A stretch of 64,000 nt of DNA, taken from positions 86,709 through 150,708 of the forward strand of contig WRIY01000001.1 of assembly GCA_009782515.1 (NCBI GenBank). The letters are read 5' to 3'. This stretch comes from Eubacteriaceae bacterium. GTDB taxonomy: Bacteria; Bacillota; Clostridia; Eubacteriales; Anaerofustaceae. The notes under the pieces were generated by a model that was not told where the DNA came from, ran no database searches, and saw only the letters and a list, made by a program, of their open reading frames with translations. A program made the translations under genes and the position numbers. This document shows positions 25,940 through 35,644 of the stretch, one piece after another. The stretch's first letter is position 1. Every line of letters begins with the position of its first letter.

Positions 25940-26539
25940 ATGTGCCAAAACTGCGCAAGCAACAACTGCACTAATACTTGTGCCGCTTCTTGTGCCACAC
26001 CAAAAGTCAAGATGGTTTACTGCGTTCAGCAGCCTTCTGCCAGATATACTGTAAACATAAAAAAACTTGACAAATGCACAAGAGAGCGCATTAAGGGTGC
26101 ATGCATTAGAATAACAGACCAATATGGGCGCAGTGCCGAAGCAACAACGAACAAAGCCGGCATTGTCTCGTTCTCTGTTGAAAAATGCACTTCCTATACA
26201 ATTACTGAAGTATGCCCAGCACCATGCTATGCCAATAGCTGCGAAAAATTCGAGCTTGCTGTTGATGAGTGTGGCAAGATGACTCTTGGTGGCATTCCAT
26301 TCAACCAAGCCACCCAATTTATTGTCTTCGAAAACTGCAAAGCCGGCGGCTGCGGCAATTCACAGTGCTGTGACTGCAATGATGGCATGATCTGCTATGT
26401 TATTGCTGAAATGGCTCCTGTGGTAAATACTGGAGGCTGCTCATGCTCATGCTCGTGCAAGAGCTCATGCTCCAGCGGCTGCTCAAGCTGCTCAAGCTGC
26501 CAAAGCTCTTGTGGCTGCAGCCGCTCTTGCTGCTGCTAA
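25940..26539 (+). CDS. Cna-B/SpaA-like protein with cysteine-rich ends
   Basis: The 199-residue protein starts with a Cys cluster (MCQNCASNNCTNTCAASC). Residues 30-130 look like a prealbumin-like Cna-B/SpaA domain (YTVNIKKLDKCTRERIKGACIRITDQ, AGIVSFSVEKCTSYTITEVCPAP, AVDECGKMTLGGIPFN). It ends in a Ser/Cys tail with about 18 Cys in the last 50 residues, finishing CSRSCCC. There is no signal peptide or sorting motif. AGAGGTGA precedes the ATG, and a strong terminator follows. Together with the preceding Cys-rich gene it suggests an oxidised, cross-linked structural layer; this is inference. Confidence 0.75.
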   Translation: MCQNCASNNCTNTCAASCATPKVKMVYCVQQPSARYTVNIKKLDKCTRERIKGACIRITDQYGRSAEATTNKAGIVSFSVEKCTSYTITEVCPAPCYANSCEKFELAVDECGKMTLGGIPFNQATQFIVFENCKAGGCGNSQCCDCNDGMICYVIAEMAPVVNTGGCSCSCSCKSSCSSGCSSCSSCQSSCGCSRSCCC

Positions 26540-26557
26540 CAGCTTGCCGTGCATTAT

Positions 26558-26582
26558 AAAAAGGCCTTTTGGCCTTTTTTTT
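26558..26582 (+). terminator. intrinsic terminator of Cys-rich genes
   Basis: AAAAAGGCC (26558-26566), loop TTTT, GGCCTTTTT (26571-26579), with the T-run continuing to 26582. It lies just after the Cna-B/Cys-rich gene. Confidence 0.9.
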
Positions 26583-26646
26583 GCCCTTCTGAAACATGGC
26601 CAGGCCGTCTGCCATAATATATAAAGCGATATGTTTGGGGGTATTT

Positions 26647-27246
26647 ATGAGTAGGCCTGTTATCTTTTCGTTTCCGGTTCGAGACTCCTCGCAGCTAAGC
26701 GTTGCCGGCTGCGTATTTATGCTCAAAGACGAGTACGGCAACCTTTTGAGCGAGGCGCGCTCCTCTGATGCAGGCATTGCTGCCTTTCTGCTGAAGCGAA
26801 ACCGCAGATACCTGCTGGTGCAAAAAGAGGCGCCTGAAGGAATGGAAATAGACACAACAGCCTATTCCATTGTTGTCTCAAAAGCCGGCGAGATAACTAC
26901 GGCTTTCCCTGCAAGCTCATTTGAGATAGTCAACAGGCTTTCAGCAGTTTCAAGCCTGCCGCTGCTCAAAGGCAAGCTGTCTGAGAACGCGTCGGTTATT
27001 TCGGGAAAAGGCGTTGATGGAGCGATCATAGCAATTCGCATATCCAAGGCAAACGGCTCCACAGAGCTTTACTATACGGCGCCTAAATCCGGCGATTGGG
27101 ATATAAAGCTCAACAGCAGCCTTAAAGACGGCGACACTGTTGAGTGCATTCAAATGGAGATAGGCGCAGAAGAAAGCGATCCGGTCGTTGCAGTTGTGGA
27201 GAGCGCGCAGGATATCAGCAAATATATCATTGTTATGGGCGAATAG
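26647..27246 (+). CDS. SpaA/Cna-B-like beta-sandwich protein
   Basis: The protein (199 residues from ATG 26647, preceded by GGGGG) has a first domain with SpaA-type features: VAGCVFMLKDEYGNLLSEARSSDAGIAAFLLKRNRRYLLVQKEAPEGM. A second beta-rich part follows (about 110-199: GAIIAIRISKANGSTELYY, KSGDWDIKLNSSLKDGDTV), which resembles a bacterial Ig-like fold. Unlike its neighbour it has a single Cys and no signal peptide. It follows a strong terminator, so it probably has its own promoter. It ends five bases before the end of the opposing sbcC. The function is unknown. Confidence 0.7.
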   Translation: MSRPVIFSFPVRDSSQLSVAGCVFMLKDEYGNLLSEARSSDAGIAAFLLKRNRRYLLVQKEAPEGMEIDTTAYSIVVSKAGEITTAFPASSFEIVNRLSAVSSLPLLKGKLSENASVISGKGVDGAIIAIRISKANGSTELYYTAPKSGDWDIKLNSSLKDGDTVECIQMEIGAEESDPVVAVVESAQDISKYIIVMGE

Positions 27247-27251
27247 CTGCG

Positions 27252-30200
27252 CTACAGCCTTAAGGAAATCCTGCTTCCCGATACGCTTTTCTCAACGCGC
27301 ACCTGTTTGTCGATTCGATCAGCGAGTTCCCCGACATGGGAGATAACCCCTATAATCCTGTTTGCGCCTGCCATTTCGGTAAGCGTGCGTATCGCCAGCT
27401 CGAGCACCTCCGGATCCAAAGACCCAAACCCCTCGTCAACGAACATTGCATCAAGGTGAATGCCTCCGGCGCTTTGCTGGACTACATCAGAGAGCCCAAG
27501 AGCAAGCGAGAGCGAAGCCATAAACGATTCGCCGCCGGAAAGGCTGCCCGAGGCCCGGGCTTTGCCTGTGTATGCATCGAATACCTCCAGATCAAGGCCT
27601 GATCTCTTTCGCTTGTCATCAGCCTCTGTTTTTCTCATGAGCTCATACCTGTCCTGGCTCATTGCCCTAAGGCGCATGTTTGCCGCATACAGCACTCTGT
27701 CAAAGTATTCCATCTGGGCATATGTCTCAAAATCAAGGTTTCCGTTAGCAGTGTCAGAAAGCTGCTTGACTGCGGAATACTCCTTTTCAAGCTTTGCATA
27801 CTGCCTGCCAAGGCCCCTCAGCTCGCTGAGCGCGGCTTGCACCTGGCTAAGCCGGGCAACAGCAGTGTCGCGGCCAGCCTTTAGGCCTGCTTCTGCAATG
27901 CGCACATTTTCCAGTTCAGAAGCAAGCTTTTCGATGCTTGGCGCATCTGAGCCTTCAAGCTCCGATGTAAGGCGGCTGATGTCGCTTGAGAGCTTTTCGC
28001 CTTCTTTTTCGTAGCCGGAGATCTGCCTGGAAATAGCCTCATGCTCTGAAGCCGGCATCAGGGCGCTTTTGTAATCATCTTCGCCATCAAAGCCATTCTC
28101 TTCAAGAGCGCGCTTAAGGGCATCATTTGCCTGCGAGAGCAGATCGCGCACAAGCGACTCTCGGCCCTCGCGCTCGCTTAGCAGCATTAGCGCAGCTTCC
28201 AGGCTTTTTTCGCCTTGTGCAACCGCCTGTTCAGCAGTTTTCCATTCGCTTTCAAGCTGCCTTAAAAAGGCCGTCGCCTCTTCCTGCTTGCCGCTAAGCT
28301 CCCTTTCTTCAATGCGCGCTTGCTCAATCGCTTTTTTAAGAAGGGGCCGCGAGCTCTCCCACTTGGGATCCGGCGAAAACTCTGAAAATGATTCGAGGAA
28401 TTTTTCAATAAGCGTTTTTATCGCGCCTGCTTCCTCATTTATTTTGGGTATAAGGGCATCCCGCCTGGCTTCAGACTGGCTTCGCTTGCCGATTGTTTCC
28501 TCAAGCTCCTTTTCGCGCTGATCAAGCTGGCTTGCCAGCGCCGCAATAGCCTGATGCGCCCCCTGGCGCATGTTTGCTATGATCTCGCCTGCAGCCTCCC
28601 ACGAAGCTTGCGCATCAACAAAGCCGGCGATGTCTTCGTAAAGCCGCCTGGCCCTTGCATCAGATTCGGCTTTGGCTGCGCTGCATTCCGATGCCTTTTG
28701 CTCAAGCAGCGACTGAGCCTTCTCAAGCGCAGTTTTCGCCTTCTTAAGCGCTGCCTCTGTTACGCTGCCTCCTGCAAGCTCTGCCGGCGCAGGGTGCTCT
28801 TTTGATCCGCACACAGGGCATGCTTTTCCTTTTTGCAGGCGGCCGGCCAGAATCCCTGCCTGGTTATTTAGAAACGACTCATTTGCGCTAAGGTGCTCCC
28901 TTGCAGCTTTTTGGTGCTTTTCGTTTAGCGAGGAGTACTCCTTTTGCATGGCCCTGAGCTGTGAGAGCTTGCCTGAAATGGCTGTGTGCTCCTTTAAAAT
29001 GGCTTCAAGCCTTGTGAGCCTTTCGGATGCAATGGCAGTTTCGCTTTTTAGCCTCTGCACCTCTATGCCTATTGCGCCCGGGTCGGCCAGCCCGTGAATA
29101 TATTCCTGTATCTGCTCAAGCTCTGCGCGATCATTTAGCGCTGCTTTTTGGCGCGCAACCGCAGCATTGTAGCTTGTGCCCAGAGCTTTTAGATTTGAGT
29201 GCTTTTCTGATGCGGCTTCCCACTCGCGCCTTGCAGCTTCATGCTTTGCTTGGGCGCTCTCGACAGGGGCAAGGGCGCTTCGCGCCATAAGCGCTGCCTG
29301 GGAGCGCTCAACAGCCAGCTGCCGATCGTTTTGGGCGCTGAGCAGCGCTGAAAGCGCGCCGGCCTGCTGGCCCCTTTTGTCAGCAGCCTCGTCATAAGCC
29401 GGCTTTACGTATCTGAGGGCTGCTTCGCCGCGCTCTGCCCTTATAGCCAGTGCGGCGATGCCGGCTGCTTTCTTTTTGTGGTTTTGCAGCTCGGTTTGGG
29501 CATTGCCAAGCAAGAGGCGCTTTTTATGTATTTCATCAGCAATTGCCATCTCGCTCGCAAGAGCGCTTTTTCGGGCGTCATATTCGGCAAGCTGCCTGTC
29601 AGCTTCGCTAATAGCCTGCTTGTCAGCATCGCAGCTTGCCTGCATCTCTAAAAACGCCTCTTCGCGCTTGTATATATCAACTCTGTAGCGCTCAAAATCC
29701 TTCTTAAGAGCCTTTATTCCATCATCAGCCAGTTTTGCGCGCTCTTTGAGCCTCTCCTGGAATGCCTTTAGGGAATCGGTGCCAAAGATGCTGCGAAGAA
29801 TTTTCTTTCTGTCTTCAGTGCCGCTTTGCAGAAAACGCAGAAAGTCATTTTGGGCAATCATCACAATTTGCGAAAACTGGTCTCTGTCAAGGCCGATTAT
29901 TTTTGAAATCTCCTCGGAAACGCGGCGATCCCTGTTTACAACGCTGCCGTCAGGCAGCGTGAGCACGACATCCTGGCCTTGATTTTTAATTGCCCTTTTT
30001 ATAGAGTAAACACTCTCGCCTGAGCTGAACTCAAGCTCTACGAAGCACTTTGCGCTTTGTTCGGCAAAGTCGGATCTGAGCATGCTGTTGCGGTTTCTGC
30101 TCCTTGCGCTTGCAGTGCCGTATAATGCAAAAGATATTGCATCAAAAATGCTGGTTTTGCCGGAGCCGGTTTCTCCTGCAATGAGAAACAGGCCGCTAAA

Positions 30201-30278
30201 GCCCAAATCGGCAAAGTCAATGCTCTCTTCGCCCGCATACGGCCCAAAGGCGCTTAGCGTCAGTTTTAAAGGTTTCAT
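27252..30278 (-). CDS. sbcC: exonuclease SbcC, SMC-like ATPase subunit
   Basis: SbcC forms with SbcD an ATP-dependent nuclease that opens hairpins and protein-blocked ends. From ATG 30278 it is 1008 residues. It has an N-terminal Walker A (GETGSGKTS, near 40), long coiled coils (about 170-480 and 520-800), a zinc hook CPVC in the middle, and C-terminal ABC signature SLSGGESFMASLSLALGLSD with Walker B MFVDEGFGSLD. GGAGGAGAT precedes the ATG, which overlaps the sbcD stop as ATGA. An in-frame upstream extension of 11 residues is unlikely. Confidence 0.96.
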   Translation of the reverse strand: MKPLKLTLSAFGPYAGEESIDFADLGFSGLFLIAGETGSGKTSIFDAISFALYGTASARSRNRNSMLRSDFAEQSAKCFVELEFSSGESVYSIKRAIKNQGQDVVLTLPDGSVVNRDRRVSEEISKIIGLDRDQFSQIVMIAQNDFLRFLQSGTEDRKKILRSIFGTDSLKAFQERLKERAKLADDGIKALKKDFERYRVDIYKREEAFLEMQASCDADKQAISEADRQLAEYDARKSALASEMAIADEIHKKRLLLGNAQTELQNHKKKAAGIAALAIRAERGEAALRYVKPAYDEAADKRGQQAGALSALLSAQNDRQLAVERSQAALMARSALAPVESAQAKHEAARREWEAASEKHSNLKALGTSYNAAVARQKAALNDRAELEQIQEYIHGLADPGAIGIEVQRLKSETAIASERLTRLEAILKEHTAISGKLSQLRAMQKEYSSLNEKHQKAAREHLSANESFLNNQAGILAGRLQKGKACPVCGSKEHPAPAELAGGSVTEAALKKAKTALEKAQSLLEQKASECSAAKAESDARARRLYEDIAGFVDAQASWEAAGEIIANMRQGAHQAIAALASQLDQREKELEETIGKRSQSEARRDALIPKINEEAGAIKTLIEKFLESFSEFSPDPKWESSRPLLKKAIEQARIEERELSGKQEEATAFLRQLESEWKTAEQAVAQGEKSLEAALMLLSEREGRESLVRDLLSQANDALKRALEENGFDGEDDYKSALMPASEHEAISRQISGYEKEGEKLSSDISRLTSELEGSDAPSIEKLASELENVRIAEAGLKAGRDTAVARLSQVQAALSELRGLGRQYAKLEKEYSAVKQLSDTANGNLDFETYAQMEYFDRVLYAANMRLRAMSQDRYELMRKTEADDKRKRSGLDLEVFDAYTGKARASGSLSGGESFMASLSLALGLSDVVQQSAGGIHLDAMFVDEGFGSLDPEVLELAIRTLTEMAGANRIIGVISHVGELADRIDKQVRVEKSVSGSRISLRL

Positions 30279-31432
30279 GCCATCTCCTCCCTTTGCTCGG
30301 CATTCAGGCACTCTATTGCAATTGCTGCCTGCTCCTCGCTCATTACTGAGCCGTTTGTCTCAAGGAACAGCTGCATAAACATATCAAAATAGGAAAGCCG
30401 GCCGCTCTCGGCCTCGCTGTACAGGCTGATTGCATGGGCGCTGTTTGATCTGTAATTGTCAAAGCTAAGGCTCATGGCATTGGGGTATGCGCTGCGTATC
30501 TTGCCCATCGGATCGATTATTTCCTCTTCGTCGGTGAGGACAGCTTTTATGTAGTCTTCATTGCTGTCTGAATATGCTGAATCAGCGCTGATAAGATCGC
30601 TAAGCTTCCCCCTGATTTCGCGCATGTCATGAATAGGGGATATGGGAAGGCGCTTTACCGAAAGATCGCCCTTTTTGCCCAGCTCAGCGCAGATTATAGA
30701 TTTTTCCTGCTTTATTTCGGAGAATGAATACTTTACCGGGGATCCTGCATACCTGATGTGATCGTACCCTACGCTTTGGGAGCCATGCAGGTGCCCGAGC
30801 GCAACATAATCGAACTTCCTGACAATTTCTGCATCTATGGCGTCAATGCCCCCTACAGGGTTGATTTCAGAATCGCTCAAAACCGGCTCAATTCCGGCTT
30901 TGGCGTAGAACTGGTGCGAAATAAGCACATTTCTGCCTTCATAATCTATATCCTGGGCATTTAGCACAGCCCTTAAGGCATCGCTGTAGCTTGAATGCTC
31001 TTTGGCGCCATACATGCCCTTCAGCGTCGTGGGCTTAAAAAACGGCAGCATCCATATGCTGACAGGGCCATGCTCATCAGCTATAACCGCCCTCTCAAGG
31101 GTGGGCTTAAACGAGCCGCTTATGTATAGGCCCTGATCGAGCAGCAGCCGGTTTGCATATGAGATTCGCTCAGGAGAGTCATGGTTTCCGGCAACAAGCA
31201 ACAAAATCGCCTCCTGCCCTGCCAGCTCTGTCAAGAAATCGTCAAATGCCTTTACTGCCTCGACGCTTGGAACAGCCCGATCATATATGTCTCCTGCGAT
31301 AATCACAGCTTTTGGCTTTTCTGAACGTATGTAGCCTATAGCCTGGGCAAAAAAATTCCTTTGCTCATCGAGCATGGAAAAGCCGTTTACGCTTTTGCCG
31401 ATGTGCAAGTCGGACATATGCAAAAATTTCAT
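30275..31432 (-). CDS. sbcD: exonuclease SbcD, nuclease subunit
   Basis: This metallophosphoesterase subunit of SbcCD shows all core motifs from its N-terminus: MKFLHMSDLHIGK, IIAGDIYDRAVPS, LLVAGNHDSPERI, ISHQF and ALGHLHGSQ. From ATG 31432 it is 385 residues, and the AGGATGG ahead supports that start over an upstream frame beginning at 31504. Translation is coupled to sbcC by the four-base overlap. The cap domain at the C-terminus is complete. Confidence 0.96.
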   Translation of the reverse strand: MKFLHMSDLHIGKSVNGFSMLDEQRNFFAQAIGYIRSEKPKAVIIAGDIYDRAVPSVEAVKAFDDFLTELAGQEAILLLVAGNHDSPERISYANRLLLDQGLYISGSFKPTLERAVIADEHGPVSIWMLPFFKPTTLKGMYGAKEHSSYSDALRAVLNAQDIDYEGRNVLISHQFYAKAGIEPVLSDSEINPVGGIDAIDAEIVRKFDYVALGHLHGSQSVGYDHIRYAGSPVKYSFSEIKQEKSIICAELGKKGDLSVKRLPISPIHDMREIRGKLSDLISADSAYSDSNEDYIKAVLTDEEEIIDPMGKIRSAYPNAMSLSFDNYRSNSAHAISLYSEAESGRLSYFDMFMQLFLETNGSVMSEEQAAIAIECLNAEQREEMA

Positions 31433-31960
31433 TAAGCCATCCTGTCTGTTGTTTTGTTTTAGCTTATAGCGCCAGGCTGAAAGCTTGGCATACAGCTGTT
31501 GCATTTAGGCAAAAAGGCGCATTAGCATAACTGCCGGCCTTTGCGCCTCTGCAAGCATTCTGGCGGAACCTGGCGCTTAGCGGCCTGTTTTTGTGCGATC
31601 CGAGCCCATTTGCTTTGCCAGAATGCCCGGCGGCCTAAAATCAGATAAAATAATCTTAGCATACAAAAGCATGCATTGGCATAGGCTTGTATAATTATTC
31701 CTGTTTAGTTGATACACTCAGACATAATTCGGGGGCGCCGGATCATAGCCTGCCCCAAAAAGCATCCCGCCTGTTGCCCTATATTCGCCCGCAGCCTCCC
31801 CGCATTGCCGGCATAAAGCGGCAAAGCCGAAATTTATATGCAGCAGGCTGTAGCGCGGCCAGGAAAAGGACCTATTCAAAAATTGCGGCTTATGATAAAA
31901 TATACACAGATTTGGCTTCAGCGGCGGCATGCAAAAGCATCCCCCGTTTTAGGAGGTTTT
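31433..31960. other. divergent region between sbcD and purL
   Basis: This 528-base stretch must hold the promoters of sbcDC and of the pur operon. A TATAAT lies at 31690-31695 (plus strand) with no good -35. A weak hairpin (ATGC-AAAA-GCAT around 31929-31940) sits just ahead of the purL ribosome site. I could not recognise a purine or other known riboswitch. Confidence 0.35.
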
Positions 31961-34900
31961 TTGTACACTCGAATATTCGTAGAAAAAAAGCCGGGGTTTC
32001 GCATAGAAGCCCTTGGGCTTACAAACGATCTGAAAGCAGCTTTGCAGCTTTCAAACCTGTCGGAAATCAGGGTTCTCAACCGCTATGACGTCATCACAGA
32101 GGAAAGCATAGGCGATCTCATATATGGCATCTTTGCAGAGCGCAACCAGGATGATGTATATGAAAGCGTGCCTGACAGCGGCTATGCCGGCATTTTTGGC
32201 GCCAGCCTGCTGCCAGGGCAATATGATGCCCGATCTGACGCAGCTGTCCAGCTATTGGCAGTCGCCGGCGGAATAGAAGGGGCACAGGCAAAGCATATGA
32301 AAGTGTACCTTCTATATGGAAGCTTAAGCGAAGAGGAAATCGCAGCTATACAAGGCTACATCATCAACCCTGTTGACATGGCCTTAACAGATCCATTTGG
32401 CGAGGCCAGCTTTGAATCTGCGCCAATCGAGCCGAAAGCCAGAATTGAGCTTCCCGGCCTTTTTACTTCGGATCTAAGCGATTTCATAAGCGAGCACAGC
32501 CTGGCTATGAGCGAAGAGGATCTGGCCCTTATCAGAGGCTACTTTCATTCTGAGGACAGAAACATCACCGAAACCGAGCTTTATGCGCTGGATGCGTATT
32601 GGTCTGATCACTGCCGCCACTCAACGTTTAATACAACAATCACATCAGTTTCCTTCGAAGGCGCAAACGCGCCAGTTGAGAAATCGCTTGAAAGCTTCAT
32701 AGCGATGTCGCTGGAGCATGGCCTAAAGCCAAGCCTGATGGGCGTTGCCACAGCGCCAATGAGGTATGCAAAGGCAACAGGCGGCCTTGAGGGCATGGAA
32801 GAAAGCGATGAGCACAATGCATGCAGCGTGGTTATCAGCGCCTTGACAGAAAGCGGCCCGAAAGAGGTGCTTCTCATGTTCAAGAATGAGACGCATAACC
32901 ACCCTACGGAAATAGAGCCATTTGGCGGCGCATCCACATGCATAGGCGGGGCAATCCGCGATCCGCTCTCAGGCAGAGGGTATGTATACCAGTCAATGAG
33001 GGTGAGCGGGGCAGCAGACATTCTCAAGCCGGCCAGCCAGGCTCGCGCAGGAAAGCTCCCCCAAAGGAAGATTTCGCGCGAGGCAGCTGTTGGCTTCTCT
33101 TCTTACGGCAACCAGATAGGCATAGCGACAGGCCATGTCAGGGAGTACTACCACCCCGGTTTTGAAGCCAAGCGCCTTGAATGCGGCGCGGTGGTTGCAA
33201 GCGCCCTGAGGGAGAATGTAGCCAGGCTGGAGCCGGCGCCGGGCGACCTTATATATATTGTCGGGGCAAGGACCGGCAGGGACGGCATTGGCGGCGCCCA
33301 GGGCTCATCCAAGTCCCATGACAGAAACTCTGTTGTAGAAATGGCCAGCGAAGTGCAAAAGGGCAACGCGCCTATAGAGCGCAAGCTGCAAAGGCTGTTT
33401 TCGATGCCTGAAGCCTCGCGCCTTATAAAGCGGTCAAATGACTTTGGCGCAGGCGGCGTTGCTGTTGCCATAGGCGAAATAGCAGACTCTATTGATATTG
33501 ATCTTGACAGCGTGCTGATTAAATATGAAGGCCTCTCAGCAACAGAGCTTGCCATAAGCGAATCCCAGGAGAGGATGGCTGTAGCAATAAGCCCTGAAAA
33601 TGAGAGCGAATTCCTCGCCTACGTTGAAAGCGAGGCCCTGGAATATTCAAAGACTGCTGTAGTTACAGACTCAGGCCGGCTTCGAATGTTTTATAATGGC
33701 CAGGCCGTCTTTGACATCTCAAGGGAGTTCCTGTCAACAAACGGCTCAGAGCGCTTCTCGGAAGCAGTTTTGCCAAAATACAATGAGCCTGCCGCCTCCC
33801 GCCTGACAGGGGAGAGCTTTGCCGGCATCATGCACGCTCTCGCAACAAACCCGAACACCGCCTCCCAGCAAGGCATCACGGAAATGTTTGATTCGTCCAT
33901 TGGCGCAGGGACGCTGCTGGCCCCGTATGGGGGAAAGCTCCAAAAGTCTCCCTCTGACGCCATGGCGCACATTATACCAAATACAATAAGCAGGGCAAGC
34001 GTAATGGCCCATGGCTACGATCCGCACCTGGCAAGCAGCAATGCATATGATGGCGCAAAAAATGCCATAGCGCTTTCTGTAACCCGTGCCGTTGCTGCCG
34101 GAGCCAGCATAAGCCGCTGCTATCTTTCACTGCAAGAGTACTTTGGCAAGCTTGCCAGCCCCCAAAAATGGGGCATCGCGCTCTCAGCCCTCCTGGGCGC
34201 ATACGAAGCGCAGCTTAGCCTTGGCGTTTACTCTATCGGCGGAAAAGACTCAATGTCAGGAAGCTTTGAGGACATTGAAGTCCCGCCTTCAGTTATTAGC
34301 TTTGCAATTGCAGATCTTGACGCGAGCGAGGTTATAGCCAACACCCTCTTCGAGCCAAACACAAAAGTGTGGCTTATCAAGCCAAAAGGCATCAGCCCGA
34401 GCGAGCGCGGCCTTGGCGACTTAAAGCAAATGCTTACAGCGTTTCATGGCGCAAAGCCTCAAGCTGCATGCGCAGTCGGCTTTGGCGGGCCTTTGGAGGC
34501 AGCGGTAAAAATGTGCCTCGGGCAAGGCTTGGGCTTCAGGTTTGAGGCCGGCCTTAATATTTCCGAACTGGTGCAAACCTGCTATGGAGCGATAGCGGCA
34601 TCCTTTGGCGGCGATCTGCCTGAAAGCCTGAAAGAGTGGGCAGTGCCTTTGGGCGAAACTACTAAGGAGCCTGAGTTCGCGCTTGGCTCTGAATCTGTAA
34701 GCCTTGATGCTTTCATGGCGCCATATGAGGGCTACTACAGCGAAGTTTTCGGGCTGCATGACAAAGGCATAAGCCCGAAAACACAGGCATTTAGCAGCCA
34801 AAAGCGCTACAGCGGCTCTGGCAAAGGCTTTGGCAGGCCAAGAGCGTTTATACCCGTTTTCGCCGGCACTAACTGCGAGAACGACACTAAAAGGGCTTTT

Positions 34901-35629
34901 GAAAGAGCCGGCGCCTCAGCAGAGGCAATGGTGTTTAGAAGCCTGAGCGCCGCCGAGGCCCAGGAGTCTGCGCGATCATTTGCCAAACTTATAAACAACA
35001 GCCAGATACTTGCCTTGCCGGGCGGGTTTTCAGCTGCGGACGAGCCTGACGGGAGCGCTAAATATATCGCTGCATTCCTGGCCAACCCTTACGTAAAAGA
35101 GGCTGTATGGGATCTGTACAGCAAAAGGGAAGGCCTAATCATTGGAATTTGCAACGGCTTTCAGGCGTTAATCAAATCCGGCCTTCTTCCATATGCCGAC
35201 ATGCAGGTAGCCGAGGATTCCCCTGCTCTGGCCTTTAACGGCATTGGCAGGCATGTAGCCAAAATTGTCAGCACAAGGGTCTCATCGGTGATGTCGCCGT
35301 GGATGGCCAATGTGAGCGTAGGGGAAACCTACCAGCTGCCGATATCGCACGGCGAAGGCCGGTTTGTCGCCTCTGAGGAGCATGTAATGAGGATGGCGCA
35401 AGCAGGCCAAATTGCATTGCAATACGCAAATATATACGGCGAGGTAGCCGCCTCCCCTGAGGCCAACCCGAATTCAAGCGCTTACAGCATCGAGGCTGTA
35501 AGCGATCCGACAGGCAGAATTCTCGGCAAGATGGGGCATATAGAAAGAATCGGCGAGCATCTGTACAAAAATGTTCCCGGCTTATACGATCTCAAGATTT
35601 TTGAGGCGGGCGTAAGCTATTTCGCCTAG
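31961..35629 (+). CDS. purL: phosphoribosylformylglycinamidine synthase, single-chain
   Basis: PurL converts FGAR, ATP and glutamine to FGAM, the fourth step of purine synthesis. The 1222-residue chain is the fused type: synthetase domains with ALDAYWSDHCRHSTFNTTI, MFKNETHNHPTEIEPFGGASTCIGGAIRD and LIKRSNDFGAGGVAVAIGE, then a C-terminal glutamine amidotransferase with PVFAGTNCENDTKRAFERAG, the nucleophile Cys in IGICNGFQALI and the catalytic His in ISHGEGRF. The start is TTG 31961, four bases after AGGAGG, giving the family-like YTRIFVEKKPGF; a longer open frame from 31838 has no such site. First gene of the pur cluster. Confidence 0.96.
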   Translation: MYTRIFVEKKPGFRIEALGLTNDLKAALQLSNLSEIRVLNRYDVITEESIGDLIYGIFAERNQDDVYESVPDSGYAGIFGASLLPGQYDARSDAAVQLLAVAGGIEGAQAKHMKVYLLYGSLSEEEIAAIQGYIINPVDMALTDPFGEASFESAPIEPKARIELPGLFTSDLSDFISEHSLAMSEEDLALIRGYFHSEDRNITETELYALDAYWSDHCRHSTFNTTITSVSFEGANAPVEKSLESFIAMSLEHGLKPSLMGVATAPMRYAKATGGLEGMEESDEHNACSVVISALTESGPKEVLLMFKNETHNHPTEIEPFGGASTCIGGAIRDPLSGRGYVYQSMRVSGAADILKPASQARAGKLPQRKISREAAVGFSSYGNQIGIATGHVREYYHPGFEAKRLECGAVVASALRENVARLEPAPGDLIYIVGARTGRDGIGGAQGSSKSHDRNSVVEMASEVQKGNAPIERKLQRLFSMPEASRLIKRSNDFGAGGVAVAIGEIADSIDIDLDSVLIKYEGLSATELAISESQERMAVAISPENESEFLAYVESEALEYSKTAVVTDSGRLRMFYNGQAVFDISREFLSTNGSERFSEAVLPKYNEPAASRLTGESFAGIMHALATNPNTASQQGITEMFDSSIGAGTLLAPYGGKLQKSPSDAMAHIIPNTISRASVMAHGYDPHLASSNAYDGAKNAIALSVTRAVAAGASISRCYLSLQEYFGKLASPQKWGIALSALLGAYEAQLSLGVYSIGGKDSMSGSFEDIEVPPSVISFAIADLDASEVIANTLFEPNTKVWLIKPKGISPSERGLGDLKQMLTAFHGAKPQAACAVGFGGPLEAAVKMCLGQGLGFRFEAGLNISELVQTCYGAIAASFGGDLPESLKEWAVPLGETTKEPEFALGSESVSLDAFMAPYEGYYSEVFGLHDKGISPKTQAFSSQKRYSGSGKGFGRPRAFIPVFAGTNCENDTKRAFERAGASAEAMVFRSLSAAEAQESARSFAKLINNSQILALPGGFSAADEPDGSAKYIAAFLANPYVKEAVWDLYSKREGLIIGICNGFQALIKSGLLPYADMQVAEDSPALAFNGIGRHVAKIVSTRVSSVMSPWMANVSVGETYQLPISHGEGRFVASEEHVMRMAQAGQIALQYANIYGEVAASPEANPNSSAYSIEAVSDPTGRILGKMGHIERIGEHLYKNVPGLYDLKIFEAGVSYFA

Positions 35630-35644
35630 ACAGGAGAGCTATAA

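Noticed and set aside
31505..31960. Purine riboswitch or PurR box ahead of purL
   Set aside because: I searched for the conserved purine-aptamer junction and PurBox patterns by eye and found none that were convincing.
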